Of a stretch of DNA of 39,242 nt, positions 17,081 to 24,983 are shown one piece after another (the first letter of the stretch is position 1; each line of letters opens with the position of its first letter). The notes below the pieces were generated by a model. The model did no database searches and had not been told where the DNA came from. It was given only the letters and a program-made list of their open reading frames with translations. The position numbers and the translations under genes were made by a program. Source of the DNA: Polaromonas sp. (GTDB lineage: Bacteria > Pseudomonadota > Gammaproteobacteria > Burkholderiales > Burkholderiaceae_C). The stretch is taken from contig JAUXPP010000121.1 of NCBI GenBank assembly GCA_030683705.1, forward strand, positions 1 to 39,242, written 5' to 3'.

Positions 17081-18343
17081 ATGAAATCCATTCGATTGAG
17101 GCAAGGCAAGGAGCGCTCGCTGTTGCGGCGCCACCCCTGGGTGTTTGACGGCGCGATTGCCAAAGGTGGCGGCGACGCCGGTGAAACCGTGCGTGTGGAG
17201 AGCCACGAAGGCCAGTTTCTCGGCTGGGCCGCATTCAGCCCGAGTTCGAAGATACGCGCGCGGGTCTGGAGCTTTGATGAAAACGAACGTATCGACGCTG
17301 CGTTTTTCGCAGCCCGCATCGCCCAGGCGATCAGGGCCAGGAGCCGTTTTGACATCCAGAGCGACGGCTGCCGGCTGATCCACGGCGAGTCCGACGGCTT
17401 GCCGGGCGTGGTGGTGGACCGTTATGCCGACACCCTGGTGGCGCAATTTTCCAGCTGCGGTGCCGAGCGCTGGAAAAGCGTGATCGTGGAAGCCCTGCTG
17501 GCGCAAACCGGCTTGACCCGTTTGTACGAGCGTTCGGACGCGAGTGTGCGTTCGCTCGAAGGCCTGCCCGAAGCCACCGGATGGCTGGCGGGAGGCCCGG
17601 CCCCCACGCTTGTCGCTTCGCGTACTTCGCTGCCCCCCGAGGGGGCTGATTTTCCTAGGGGCGGCCCGTCGGAAAATCGCGACACCGAAATCACCATCAC
17701 CGAACATGACTGGAAGCTGAGTCTGGACGTGGCCGAGGGCCACAAGACCGGCTTTTACCTGGACCAGCGCGACAGCCGCCGCAAGTTTGCCGAACATACG
17801 CGCCGCCTGCAGTTCCAGGACGTGCTCAACTGTTATTGCTACACCGGCGGCTTCACGGTCGCGGCGCTGGCCGGCGGCGCGGCGCATGTGACTTCGATCG
17901 ACTCCTCGGCACCGGCGATAGAGCGCGCCAAGGCCAATGTGGCGCTCAACGGCTTCGACGCGGGCCGCACCACCATGCTGGATGCGGACGTCAACGCCTC
18001 GCTGCGCCAGTTCCACAAGGAAGGCCGGACCTTCGACGCCATAGTGCTGGACCCGCCCAAGTTCGCACCGACGGTGGCGCATGCCGAACGCGCCGCGCGG
18101 GCCTACAAGGACATCAACCGCATCGCCCTGTCCATCCTGGCGCCGGGCGGGGTGCTGTTCACCTATTCCTGTTCCGGCGGCATCAGCGCCGACCTGTTCC
18201 ACAAGATCGTCGCCTCGGCCGGCATCGACGCCGGGGTGGATGCCTTCATCACCGAACGCCTGGGCGGCGCGCCGGATCACCCGATGACGGTGAATTTCCC
18301 GGAAGGCGAGTACCTCAAGGGCCTGGTGCTGCTTCGAAAGTAA
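17081..18343 (+). CDS. rlmI: 23S rRNA m5C methyltransferase RlmI-like (class I SAM enzyme with PUA domain)
   Basis: A 420-residue protein with the RlmI/RlmK layout: N-terminal PUA domain (about 1-75, KERSLLRRHPWVFDGAI), a central beta domain containing HGESDGLPGVVVDRY (about 105-120), and a Rossmann methyltransferase domain from about 225 with GHKTGFYLDQR, VLNCYCYTGGFT (from 248) and the catalytic DPPKF (from D324), then TYSCSGGIS with a conserved Cys. It would methylate a cytosine of 23S rRNA. It is longer than E. coli RlmI (about 396). The extra residues, about 174-196, match a family 2 repeat inserted in frame in a surface loop before the methyltransferase domain. Closely related genes in this family could modify a different base. 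Confidence 0.88.
   Translation: MKSIRLRQGKERSLLRRHPWVFDGAIAKGGGDAGETVRVESHEGQFLGWAAFSPSSKIRARVWSFDENERIDAAFFAARIAQAIRARSRFDIQSDGCRLIHGESDGLPGVVVDRYADTLVAQFSSCGAERWKSVIVEALLAQTGLTRLYERSDASVRSLEGLPEATGWLAGGPAPTLVASRTSLPPEGADFPRGGPSENRDTEITITEHDWKLSLDVAEGHKTGFYLDQRDSRRKFAEHTRRLQFQDVLNCYCYTGGFTVAALAGGAAHVTSIDSSAPAIERAKANVALNGFDAGRTTMLDADVNASLRQFHKEGRTFDAIVLDPPKFAPTVAHAERAARAYKDINRIALSILAPGGVLFTYSCSGGISADLFHKIVASAGIDAGVDAFITERLGGAPDHPMTVNFPEGEYLKGLVLLRK
17600..17668. repeat. Dispersed repeat family 2, copy inside rlmI
   Basis: Landmarks are CCCCCACGCTTGTCGCT, CGCTGCCCCCCGAGGGGGCT (a hairpin) and CCTAGGGGCGGCCCG. The same landmarks in the same order occur at 29589-29653 and, inverted, at 31933-32004. 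The copy is read in frame and encodes a Pro/Gly/Ser-rich loop. Confidence 0.78.
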
Positions 18344-18349
18344 TTTTCA

Positions 18350-18407
18350 GGCCAAAAAGGCCTGCAGCCCTTTCTGGTCGTGCGTAAGATGCTATGAAAA
18401 CAGGAGC
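18350..18407. repeat. Dispersed repeat family 1, intergenic copy after rlmI
   Basis: GGCCAAAAAGGCCTGCAGCC, CTTTCTGGTCGTGCG, then GCTATGAAAACAGGAGC. The first two thirds align in the same orientation as the dapF copy. The last 17 bases are the exact reverse complement of the dapF tail, so the tail module appears flipped. The GGCC-AAAAA-GGCC start is itself a small palindrome. Confidence 0.75.
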
Positions 18408-18574
18408 ATTGGGGAGCTTTGGGCACCGTGGGGCTTGACATGCCCTGTAAAGTCAGAAGAGCGGCCCCAGCTAAACATGCCCTGGCATCAGGGCCATGGC
18501 CTGACCGCTAAACTCCCTGCTCCGGCCGCGCGCCGGCCGCATCTTTTCACCCTGTTTTTCCCGAGGTTGACCCC
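18408..18574 (+). promoter_or_regulatory. Leader region of the CobW-type gene
   Basis: This stretch holds no gene. It contains a small hairpin (ATGCCCTG, 18477-18484, against CAGGGCCAT, 18489-18497), a GCTAAACT that could be a -10 element near 18507-18514, and a GC-rich palindrome (CGGCCGCGCGCCGGCC, about 18524-18539). A TTGACA at 18435 has no well-spaced -10. A GAGG ribosome site precedes the ATG at 18575. No Zur-type palindrome was recognised. Confidence 0.3.
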
Positions 18575-19630
18575 ATGAGCTTGATTCCCGTGACCATCCT
18601 GACCGGCTTTCTGGGCTCCGGCAAAACCACGCTGCTCAAGCGTGTGCTGACCGAGGCCCACGGCCAGAAGATCGCCGTGATCGAAAACGAGTTCGGCGAG
18701 GAAAACATCGACAACGAGATCCTGGTCAACGACACCGAGGAAAACATCATCCAGATGAACAACGGCTGCATCTGCTGCTCGATCCGCGAGGACCTGCGCG
18801 AGACGCTGCAACTGCTGGCCGCGAAAAAGCGCAAGGGCCTGCTCGATTTCGAGCGCGTGGTGATTGAAACCACAGGCCTGGCCGACCCGGGCCCGGTGGC
18901 GCAGACGTTTTTCATGGACGAGGAAATCGCCGAGCAGTATTTGCTGGATTCCATCCTGACGCTGGTCGACGCCAAACACGCGGCGACCCAGCTCAACGAG
19001 CGCCAGGAAGCGCGCCGCCAGGTCGGTTTTGCCGACCAGATCTTCATCAGCAAGTCGGACCTGGTGGCGGCCGATGAGGTGCAGGCGCTGATGCACCGCC
19101 TCAAACACATGAACCCGCGCGCGCCGCAGAAAGCCGTGCATTTCGGCGAGGTGGCGATTGCCGACGTGTTCGACCTGCGCGGCTTCAACCTGAACGCCAA
19201 GCTCGACATCGACCCGGACTTCCTCAAGGCCGACGAGCACGATCATGCGCACCATGACCATGCCGAGGGCGAACATTGCGACCACCCCTCGCATGCGCAC
19301 GAGCACGGGCACGGCCACCATCACCACCATGATGACGACGTCAAGAGTTTTGTGTTCCGCTCGGAACGCGCGTTCGACCCCGCCAAACTCGAGGACTTCC
19401 TTGGCGCCATCGTCAACATCTACGGCCCGCGCATGCTGCGCTACAAGGGCGTGCTGCACATGGAAGGCACCGAGCGCAAGGTGATTTTCCAGGGCGTGCA
19501 CCAGCTGATGGGCAGCGACCTCGGGCCGGCCTGGGCGGCGGGCGAGCAGAAGAACAGCAAGATGGTGTTCATCGGCATCGATTTGCCCAAGGATATTTTC
19601 CTGCAGGGCCTGGAGCAGTGCCTGGTTTGA
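18575..19630 (+). CDS. CobW/COG0523-family metal-handling GTPase
   Basis: A 351-residue cytoplasmic P-loop GTPase of the G3E metallochaperone family. Walker A GFLGSGKTT spans 11-19. The family metal motif CICC (C65-I-C67-C68, in NNGCICCSIRED) is intact, ETTGLADPGP and SKSDLV supply the Walker B and NKxD-like parts, and a CobW C-terminal domain covers about 255-345. Residues 222-252 hold a histidine-rich spacer with 16 His in 31 positions, a likely Zn(II) or Co(II)/Ni(II) reservoir. Family members of this kind often deliver zinc under limitation. It is not next to cobalamin genes, so a cobaltochelatase role (true CobW) is unlikely. A DksA-type gene with a lost zinc site follows, a pairing sometimes seen in zinc-responsive loci. 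Confidence 0.92.
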   Translation: MSLIPVTILTGFLGSGKTTLLKRVLTEAHGQKIAVIENEFGEENIDNEILVNDTEENIIQMNNGCICCSIREDLRETLQLLAAKKRKGLLDFERVVIETTGLADPGPVAQTFFMDEEIAEQYLLDSILTLVDAKHAATQLNERQEARRQVGFADQIFISKSDLVAADEVQALMHRLKHMNPRAPQKAVHFGEVAIADVFDLRGFNLNAKLDIDPDFLKADEHDHAHHDHAEGEHCDHPSHAHEHGHGHHHHHDDDVKSFVFRSERAFDPAKLEDFLGAIVNIYGPRMLRYKGVLHMEGTERKVIFQGVHQLMGSDLGPAWAAGEQKNSKMVFIGIDLPKDIFLQGLEQCLV

Positions 19631-19941
19631 GGTAGGCTGTCTCCAAATTGCTCTTAAGGGCGGGAGGGTCTCATGTTTGTCTCCAATCTCCAACGTTCAG
19701 GTCCAGGAAAGTCCGGCCATCCCGGCGAGCCGCTACAATCGCGCGCCGACTGCAGTACCCGGACGTCCCGACCAGGACAGTCCGGGACAGCAGTCAGGGT
19801 AAGTACTGGCCTGAAAACTGCAGGGACGGCGGCAGACAAACCAGACAATCAGGTAAAAGACAGGCATGGACCGGCCCAGCTGGTCCCGCCCGGAATCAGC
19901 ATGCGGGCCATCCCGAAGCTGCTTCCCCGAGGAGACACGTT
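19631..19941 (+). promoter_or_regulatory. dksA leader with candidate -10 element
   Basis: These 311 bases lie between the CobW-type gene and dksA and show no convincing gene; the open frame through them lacks a start with a ribosome site. TACAAT at 19734-19739 in the context CGCTACAATCGCGCGCC looks like a sigma-70 -10 followed by a GC-rich discriminator, the arrangement expected of promoters inhibited by ppGpp/DksA. The -35 is weak. Several near-repeats of GTCCGG/CCGGAC and CAGACA follow in the leader. GAGGAG at 19928-19934 is a good ribosome site for the GTG at 19942. Confidence 0.4.
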
Positions 19942-21045
19942 GTGAAAGCTCAAGCGAAAAAGTCCAAACCCCCCGTCAAGGCCGCTGCAAAACCCGTCGG
20001 CAAAGCCAAGCCCGCTGCCAAGGCGGTGAGCAAGGCCAAAGCTGCGCCCGCCAAGGCGGCGCCGGCCAAAAAAGCCGCCAAACCGGTGGTCAAAGCCAAG
20101 CTCAAATCAGTCGCCAAGCCGGTCGCCAAAAAAACTGCGGTCAAACCCAAAGCCAAACCTGCTGCCAAGCCTGTCGCCGCCAGGAAAGCACCGGTCGCTG
20201 CCAAAAAACCGGCACCCGCCAAAAAGGCTGCCAAGCCTGTTGTCAAACCCGCGGTCAAAGCCGCCAAACCAGTCATCAAGCCGGCACCCAAGCCGGTTGC
20301 GGCCGGCAAGGCCACCGCCAAACCTGAAGAAAAAGTCATCATCAAAACGATTCCCAAAACGGCTGCGGCCCCCGCCGGCAAAGCCGCGCCCAGCCCTTCC
20401 CCCATCGCCGCCGTGCCTGCGCCGCTGCAGACACCGGCCCTCAAGCCGGGACGCCGTGCCTCGCTGCGCAACTCGTCGTTCGCCCCTCCGCCGGCGCCCA
20501 TGGTGCCGACCCATTCGCCCGACGCAGCCAAGGCCAGTTATTCGGCGATTGCCGAGCGTGTGATCGCGCCGCCTCCCCATGTGGCCGCCAAAAAGGATCC
20601 CAAGCTCGCCAACAACTGGAAAACCAAGCCGGCCGACCAGTTGACGGACGAGGAGGTCAAGGCCATGCCTGACTCCGAGTACATGAACGAGAAGCAGCTC
20701 GCCTTCTTCCGCTACAAGTTGTCGCTGCTCAAGCAGGACATCCACAACAGCGCCGGCGAAACCACCGAGCATCTGCGTGAAGACACGGTGGTGGTGCCGG
20801 ACCCGGCGGACCGCGCAACCATCGAGGAAGAACATGCGCTGGAGTTGCGCACGCGCGACCGCGAGCGCAAGCTGCTCAAGAAGATCGAGCAGTCGATCGC
20901 CCGCATCGATTCCGGTGACTACGGTTACTGCGACGAAACCGGCGAGGCCATTGGCGTCGGGCGGCTGATTGCCCGTCCGACAGCCAACCTGTCCCTGGAG
21001 GCGCAGCAGCGCCGCGAACTCAAGCAGAAAATGTTCGGTGACTGA
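19942..21045 (+). CDS. dksA: DksA/TraR-family RNA polymerase-binding protein with long Lys/Ala/Pro tail
   Basis: A 367-residue protein starting at a GTG with a good GAGGAG site. Residues 1 to about 150 are a low-complexity tail of K, A, P and V repeats (KAAKPVVK-like units) resembling AlgP or histone H1 C-terminal tails. Residues about 225-367 are the DksA domain: a long coiled coil whose tip carries DPADRA (D287, D290, A292), matching the DxxDxA tip that reaches the polymerase active site. In the zinc-finger region only one Cys remains (C330 in YGYCDETGEAIG), where E. coli DksA has four. Zinc-independent DksA forms of this type occur in other Proteobacteria. Canonical DksA is about 150 residues, so the tail more than doubles it. 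It would act with ppGpp on transcription initiation; the tail may bind nucleic acid (inference). Confidence 0.88.
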   Translation: MKAQAKKSKPPVKAAAKPVGKAKPAAKAVSKAKAAPAKAAPAKKAAKPVVKAKLKSVAKPVAKKTAVKPKAKPAAKPVAARKAPVAAKKPAPAKKAAKPVVKPAVKAAKPVIKPAPKPVAAGKATAKPEEKVIIKTIPKTAAAPAGKAAPSPSPIAAVPAPLQTPALKPGRRASLRNSSFAPPPAPMVPTHSPDAAKASYSAIAERVIAPPPHVAAKKDPKLANNWKTKPADQLTDEEVKAMPDSEYMNEKQLAFFRYKLSLLKQDIHNSAGETTEHLREDTVVVPDPADRATIEEEHALELRTRDRERKLLKKIEQSIARIDSGDYGYCDETGEAIGVGRLIARPTANLSLEAQQRRELKQKMFGD

Positions 21046-21078
21046 TCCGTCTGCCTTTCACCCGACCTGACCGCATTC

Positions 21079-22899
21079 ATGGCCAAAGAAGACACCACCC
21101 CCGGCTTGCTGTCAAAAGTCGTGAAGTTCGTCCGTAATCCGGCCACGAACTGGTCTGATCTGGACAATCGGGAGTCCGGCCGCGAAGAGGCCATGAGCAA
21201 GCAGTTGCTCAAGGAGATGATCGAACGCAAGCGCCGCAACGACTTTGTGCGCAAGCGCGAATTCGACATGCTGCGCAAGATGCGCAAGCGTGAAGCCATG
21301 ACCGGCCAGGACCCGGGCGCCCGGCCGTCCTTTTTCCAGAGCAGCATGCCGTCCAAGCCGGACGACCGTGCCGTGACCCTGAAAAAGATCGACGAGATCG
21401 AGGCCCAGATGTCGATGCAGTGGTGGAAGACCAAACACGGTACCGGCTCGGCCATGAGTTCGATGTCGTCCGGGCCGATGCCGGTCGCGCCGCCGCCCGC
21501 TGCGCCGGGCAACCTCAGTGTTCATGCGCCGCTGCTGGACAACGCGCTTCCGGCCAGCTACGTGGCGACCGCCCCGACCGAGCTGACCGCCGCGCTTGCG
21601 AAGGTCAAGGGGGGCGGGCCTGCCCCGGCTGCCGCAGCCCCGCCGGCCATGCAGGAACGCGCGCCCGCGCCGGCTGCCACCCCGGCACCCCCTCCGGCCC
21701 GTCCGGCCAGCTTCCAGCCTATTTCGGCGCTGTCGCGTGATGACACGCCCTCGGGCTTTTCCGCTTCCAAATTTTCCGTGGTGGACGGCGCGGAAGTGGC
21801 GCACGATCTGGAGCTGGAAGAGGCCTCCATCCGTTTTGCCAACGGCGATGATGCGGGCGCTGAGGCCGGCCTTCTCGAAACCCTGGGCCCCCAGGGCAGC
21901 CGCGCCCAGCACGCCGACACCTGGCTGGCCCTGTTCGATCTGTACCGGGCGACCGGCCAGCACGAAAAATTCGAAAACCAGGCGATCGAGTTTGTCGGCC
22001 GCTTTGACCGGTCGGCACCGCAGTGGTATTCCATGCCCGACATGGTCAAGCAACTGGCCAGCCCGAGCGCCCCGGTGCAGGGCAACGGACCGGCCGCCGA
22101 CTGGATCTGCCCGTCCGTGCTGGGCATCCAGACGGTTGCCACCCTCACGGCTGCACTGGCCCGAGCGCCCATGCCCTGGCGCCTCGACTGGCACAACCTC
22201 AAGAGTATCGACGCCGGGGCGGTCGAACCGCTCGGCAAGGTGTTCAGCGGCTGGGCCGCGCAGCCGGTACAACTGCGATTCATAGGCGCGGCGCAGCTGC
22301 AGCACGTGCTGCAGGACGCGACGCCCTCGGGTGTGCGCGAAACCGCCCAGGCCTGGTGGCAACTGCGGCTGGAAGCCTTGCGCGTGACGCACCAGCCCGA
22401 CGAGTTCGAACTGACGGCGCTGGATTTCTGCGTCACTTACGAGGTGTCGCCGCCAGCCTGGGACAGCGCGCGCTGCGAGTACAAGCCGCTGGACCCACAG
22501 GGCGCCGCAGTCAGTGGTCAGGCCATCATCGGCGATGTCTACCGCGACTCCGCGCCCTCGAGCATCAGCAGCGTGATGGAAGGCGACACCCAGATGGACG
22601 GCAACTCACAGATGTCCAACCTGTTTGCGGTGGAGTTGTCGGGGCAGATCGAGGGCGATGCGATCGACGTGCTGGACAAGCTGGAGGCCAAGCTGATGGG
22701 CGCCGACATCATGGTCATTTCCTGCGCCAAGCTGATCCGCGTCGACTTTTCGGCCGCCGGGACCCTGCTCAACTGGGTGTCGGCGCGTGAGTCGGAAAAC
22801 CGCGCTGTGCAATTCACCGACGTGCACCGGCTGGTGGCTGCATTTTTCAATGTGATCGGCATCACCGAACACGCCCGGGTGCTGACACGCATCGACTAG
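21079..22899 (+). CDS. STAS-domain protein with central helical region
   Basis: A 606-residue soluble protein, 33 bases after dksA and probably co-transcribed. Residues 1-120 are charged and helical (KRRNDFVRKREFDMLRKMRK). Residues about 135-240 are Pro/Ala-rich and probably disordered. Residues about 250-330 look TPR-like (RFANGDDAGAEAGLLE, then DTWLALFDLYRATGQHEKFE). Residues about 340-500 appear to hold a weaker STAS-like repeat with DLP-type strands. Residues 512-606 are a clear STAS domain (LFAVELSGQIEG, MVISCAKLIRVDFSAAGTLL, AAFFNVIGIT). The Ser/Thr normally phosphorylated in anti-sigma antagonists is replaced here by DFSAAGT, with S as a possible site. I know this architecture as a betaproteobacterial family without an assigned function. 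Confidence 0.82.
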   Translation: MAKEDTTPGLLSKVVKFVRNPATNWSDLDNRESGREEAMSKQLLKEMIERKRRNDFVRKREFDMLRKMRKREAMTGQDPGARPSFFQSSMPSKPDDRAVTLKKIDEIEAQMSMQWWKTKHGTGSAMSSMSSGPMPVAPPPAAPGNLSVHAPLLDNALPASYVATAPTELTAALAKVKGGGPAPAAAAPPAMQERAPAPAATPAPPPARPASFQPISALSRDDTPSGFSASKFSVVDGAEVAHDLELEEASIRFANGDDAGAEAGLLETLGPQGSRAQHADTWLALFDLYRATGQHEKFENQAIEFVGRFDRSAPQWYSMPDMVKQLASPSAPVQGNGPAADWICPSVLGIQTVATLTAALARAPMPWRLDWHNLKSIDAGAVEPLGKVFSGWAAQPVQLRFIGAAQLQHVLQDATPSGVRETAQAWWQLRLEALRVTHQPDEFELTALDFCVTYEVSPPAWDSARCEYKPLDPQGAAVSGQAIIGDVYRDSAPSSISSVMEGDTQMDGNSQMSNLFAVELSGQIEGDAIDVLDKLEAKLMGADIMVISCAKLIRVDFSAAGTLLNWVSARESENRAVQFTDVHRLVAAFFNVIGITEHARVLTRID

Positions 22900-23008
22900 C
22901 ATCGACCAGGCCGGCCCGTCGCCACACGGCCTTGCCTGCCACGCCTGCCCCCTGAAGCGGGGCTATTCCTTCCCTTCACCCCTGCAGCATTTCTGCTGAA
23001 GCTGGCGT

Positions 23009-23033
23009 GCGCGCCGACCGGCGCTTGTTGTTT
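23009..23033 (+). terminator. Candidate terminator between the STAS gene and mraZ
   Basis: GCGCC-GACC-GGCGC followed by TTGTTGTTT (stem 23011-23024). Two weaker hairpins precede it: GCCCC/GGGGC at 22947-22963 and CAGCA/TGCTG near 22985-22998. Together they probably insulate the dcw cluster from the dksA operon. The stem is short, so confidence is moderate. The rest of the 22900-23130 gap holds no gene that I can see. Confidence 0.5.
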
Positions 23034-23130
23034 GCCCTGATTGCGGCAAGCACCCTGCAACTCAAGGCTGGGCTCACCGTGACACGGGCCGCATCGGCGG
23101 CAGGCTTGAGACAACACTTTCATTAAATGG

Positions 23131-23199
23131 TCTAAGTGCTTAATTTAGAACATCTTTTAATTTTTCGCGCTTTGAAATAGCTTTCTAAGTGCTTGATTT
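23131..23199 (+). promoter_or_regulatory. Two direct repeats TCTAAGTGCTTRATTT upstream of the mra promoter
   Basis: TCTAAGTGCTTAATTT (23131-23146) and TCTAAGTGCTTGATTT (23184-23199) differ at one base and are 53 bp apart, about five helical turns. Each contains AAGTG, the core also seen in the phased boxes at 23251-23290. They lie in an AT-rich stretch and could be distal MraZ sites or sites for another regulator. Confidence 0.5.
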
Positions 23200-23225
23200 C
23201 ATTGAAAAAATTTGTTGCAAAGCGC

Positions 23226-23253
23226 TTGCACCACAAAACTTTCCTGATAAAGT
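23226..23253 (+). promoter_or_regulatory. Candidate sigma-70 promoter of the dcw cluster (Pmra)
   Basis: TTGCAC (23226-23231), a 16-bp spacer and TAAAGT (23248-23253) form a reasonable promoter. Transcription would start near 23260, leaving a leader of about 45 bases before the mraZ GTG. The -10 overlaps the first AGTG box, which fits repression by MraZ. Confidence 0.6.
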
Positions 23254-23290
23254 GGGAAAAAGTGCAATTTAGTGGTGAAAAGTGTTTTCC
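23251..23290 (+). promoter_or_regulatory. MraZ-type operator: four AGTG boxes at exact 10-bp spacing
   Basis: AGTGGGAAAA, AGTGCAATTT, AGTGGTGAAA and AGTGTTTTCC follow each other without a gap, so AGTG recurs at 23251, 23261, 23271 and 23281. MraZ of E. coli is known to bind TGGGN repeats separated by 5 bases (10-bp period) ahead of its own gene. Position over the -10 and start region, and the adjacent mraZ, make this the likely autoregulatory site. Confidence 0.8.
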
Positions 23291-23304
23291 AAAGGTTTTT
23301 AACA

Positions 23305-23733
23305 GTGTTTCAAGGCGCGTCTTCTGTGGCTCTCGATACCAAGGGTCGGCTTTCTGTGCCGACCCGGTACCGTGACGTCCTCAGCGCCACCGCCGCCAGC
23401 CAACTCACCATCACCAAACACCCGCACGGCTGCCTGATGATATTCCCGCGCAACGAGTGGGAGAAATTCCGCGGGCGCATCGCCGAGTTGCCGATGGAGG
23501 CACAGTGGTGGAAGCGGATTTTTCTCGGCAATGCCATGGACGTCGAGATGGACGCCAGCGGCCGTGTGCTGGTGTCCCCCGAACTGCGCGCCGCTGCGGG
23601 AATCAGCAAGGACACGGTGCTGCTCGGCATGGGCAGCTTCTTCGAACTGTGGGATGCGGCGACCTACGCGGCCCAGGAGGCCGAGCAGATGAAGGGTCCC
23701 ATGCCCGATGTCTTCAGAGATTTTTCATTCTGA
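23305..23733 (+). CDS. mraZ: Transcriptional regulator MraZ
   Basis: A 142-residue protein with two AbrB-like MraZ domains: [20 protein letters not shown] at the start and [17 protein letters not shown] at about 78-94. I choose the GTG at 23305, since MraZ proteins begin at the FQGA motif and AAAGG lies 10 bases upstream; the GTG at 23272 falls inside the operator array. It forms a ring-shaped oligomer that binds the repeats just upstream and represses or tunes the whole dcw cluster. It is first in the cluster, three bases before rsmH. Confidence 0.95.
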   Translation: MFQGASSVALDTKGRLSVPTRYRDVLSATAASQLTITKHPHGCLMIFPRNEWEKFRGRIAELPMEAQWWKRIFLGNAMDVEMDASGRVLVSPELRAAAGISKDTVLLGMGSFFELWDAATYAAQEAEQMKGPMPDVFRDFSF

Positions 23734-23736
23734 AAG

Positions 23737-24696
23737 ATGGCGGTGCAAGACACATGGACACATCGCACCGTCTTGTTGAACGAAGCAGTCGCAGCGCTTC
23801 ACATCCAACCGGACGGCCACTACATCGACGCGACCTTCGGGCGCGGCGGACATTCCCGCCTGATTCTTTCGCAGCTCTCGCCCCAGGGCCGTCTGACCGC
23901 CTTCGACAAGGACCTGGAGGCGGTGGCCGAAGCGAAGACCCTGAACGATGCGCGTTTTGTCATCCGCCACGAGGGTTTCAAACACCTGGGCGAGCTGCCC
24001 GCCGGCTGCGCGGCCGGTGTGCTGATGGACCTGGGCATCAGCTCGCCGCAAATCGACAACCCGGCGCGGGGCTTTTCGTTTCGCGGCGACGGCCCGCTGG
24101 ACATGCGCATGGACACGACGCGTGGCCAGAGCGTGGCCGAGTGGCTGGCCGATGCGGAGACAGACACCATTGCGGAGGTCATTCGTGAATATGGCGAAGA
24201 ACGGTTTGCTGGGCAGATTGCAAAGGCGATTGATCGTCGCCGACAGGAACGGGGCCCTTTTGGAACCACCGCTGAGCTGGCCGAAGTCGTGGCTGGCGCG
24301 GTCAAAACCCGCGAGCCGGGCAAGGACCCTGCAACGCGCACATTTCAGGCTTTTCGGATTTTCATCAACGCCGAGCTTGAAGAGCTGCAACAGGCGCTAG
24401 AGGCTTCGCTCAAGGTACTGCAACCGGGAGGACGTTTGGTGGTGATCAGTTTCCATTCTCTGGAAGACCGCATCGTCAAGCAATTCATAACCGAGCACTC
24501 GCGCGAGGTGTATGACCGCCGCGCGCCCTTTGCCGCGCCCAAGCCGATGCGGCTGAAGGCCCTGGAGCGCATCAAGCCGGGCGACGAAGAGATCGCCGCC
24601 AATCCGCGCGCGCGCAGCGCGGTGATGCGCGTGGCAGAACGCACCGACGTACCGCTCCAGGCCGTCACGCAGCGTTATCCAGGGGCTCAATCATGA
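23737..24696 (+). CDS. rsmH: 16S rRNA (cytosine-1402-N4) methyltransferase
   Basis: A 319-residue RsmH (MraW). The N-terminus [13 protein letters not shown] and the SAM loop [16 protein letters not shown] (about 28-43) are diagnostic, with [12 protein letters not shown] and [15 protein letters not shown] following. The helical insert and the [12 protein letters not shown] motif near 243 complete the family pattern. It methylates C1402 of 16S rRNA in the decoding centre. It sits in its usual second place of the dcw cluster and overlaps ftsL by four bases (ATGA). Confidence 0.97.
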   Translation: MAVQDTWTHRTVLLNEAVAALHIQPDGHYIDATFGRGGHSRLILSQLSPQGRLTAFDKDLEAVAEAKTLNDARFVIRHEGFKHLGELPAGCAAGVLMDLGISSPQIDNPARGFSFRGDGPLDMRMDTTRGQSVAEWLADAETDTIAEVIREYGEERFAGQIAKAIDRRRQERGPFGTTAELAEVVAGAVKTREPGKDPATRTFQAFRIFINAELEELQQALEASLKVLQPGGRLVVISFHSLEDRIVKQFITEHSREVYDRRAPFAAPKPMRLKALERIKPGDEEIAANPRARSAVMRVAERTDVPLQAVTQRYPGAQS

Positions 24697-24983
24697 CGCG
24701 CCTGAACCTGGTGCTGCTGATTGCCGTGCTGTTCAGCGCCCTGTACCTGGTGCGCACCCAGTACGAGTCGCGCCGCCTGTACGTCGAGCTGGAAAAGACG
24801 GCCGCGCGCAGCCGCCAGCTCGAGGCCGACAGGGAGCGCCTGCAGGTTGAAAAACGCGCCCAGGCCACGCCGCTGCGCGTGGAGCAGATCTCCAAGGAGC
24901 GCCTGCAGATGCGCACGGCCACCCCGGCCATCACCGAATACGTCAGCTACAAACAGGCGCCGGCAGGCGGGGCCAAGCCGTGA
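24693..24983 (+). CDS. ftsL: Cell division protein FtsL
   Basis: A 96-residue bitopic protein: a short cytoplasmic N-terminus, one membrane helix (about 4-20, [17 protein letters not shown]), then a periplasmic heptad-type coiled coil ([20 protein letters not shown] in two runs, 30-60) and a short tail. Size and position between rsmH and ftsI identify it, since the sequence itself is poorly conserved. With FtsB and FtsQ it activates FtsWI. It overlaps both neighbours by four bases (ATGA and GTGA). Confidence 0.93.
   Translation: MTRLNLVLLIAVLFSALYLVRTQYESRRLYVELEKTAARSRQLEADRERLQVEKRAQATPLRVEQISKERLQMRTATPAITEYVSYKQAPAGGAKP

Noticed and set aside
19648..19941. Upstream extension of the dksA frame
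   Set aside because: No start with a ribosome site; GAGGAG before the GTG at 19942 is much better and a promoter-like TACAAT lies inside the extension.
19950..20340. Periodic AAA/GCC-rich DNA that might look like a tandem repeat or CRISPR
   Set aside because: It is codon-level repetition of Lys/Ala/Pro/Val in the DksA tail, without fixed repeat and spacer lengths.
22947..22963. GCCCC-CTGAAGC-GGGGC as a further family 2 repeat copy
   Set aside because: Only the hairpin is similar; the flanking CCCCCACG and CGGCCCG landmarks are missing. Kept only as a weak hairpin near the candidate terminator.
23272..23304. GTG at 23272 as the mraZ start
   Set aside because: It lies inside the operator boxes and lacks a ribosome site; MraZ proteins begin at the FQGA motif coded from 23305.
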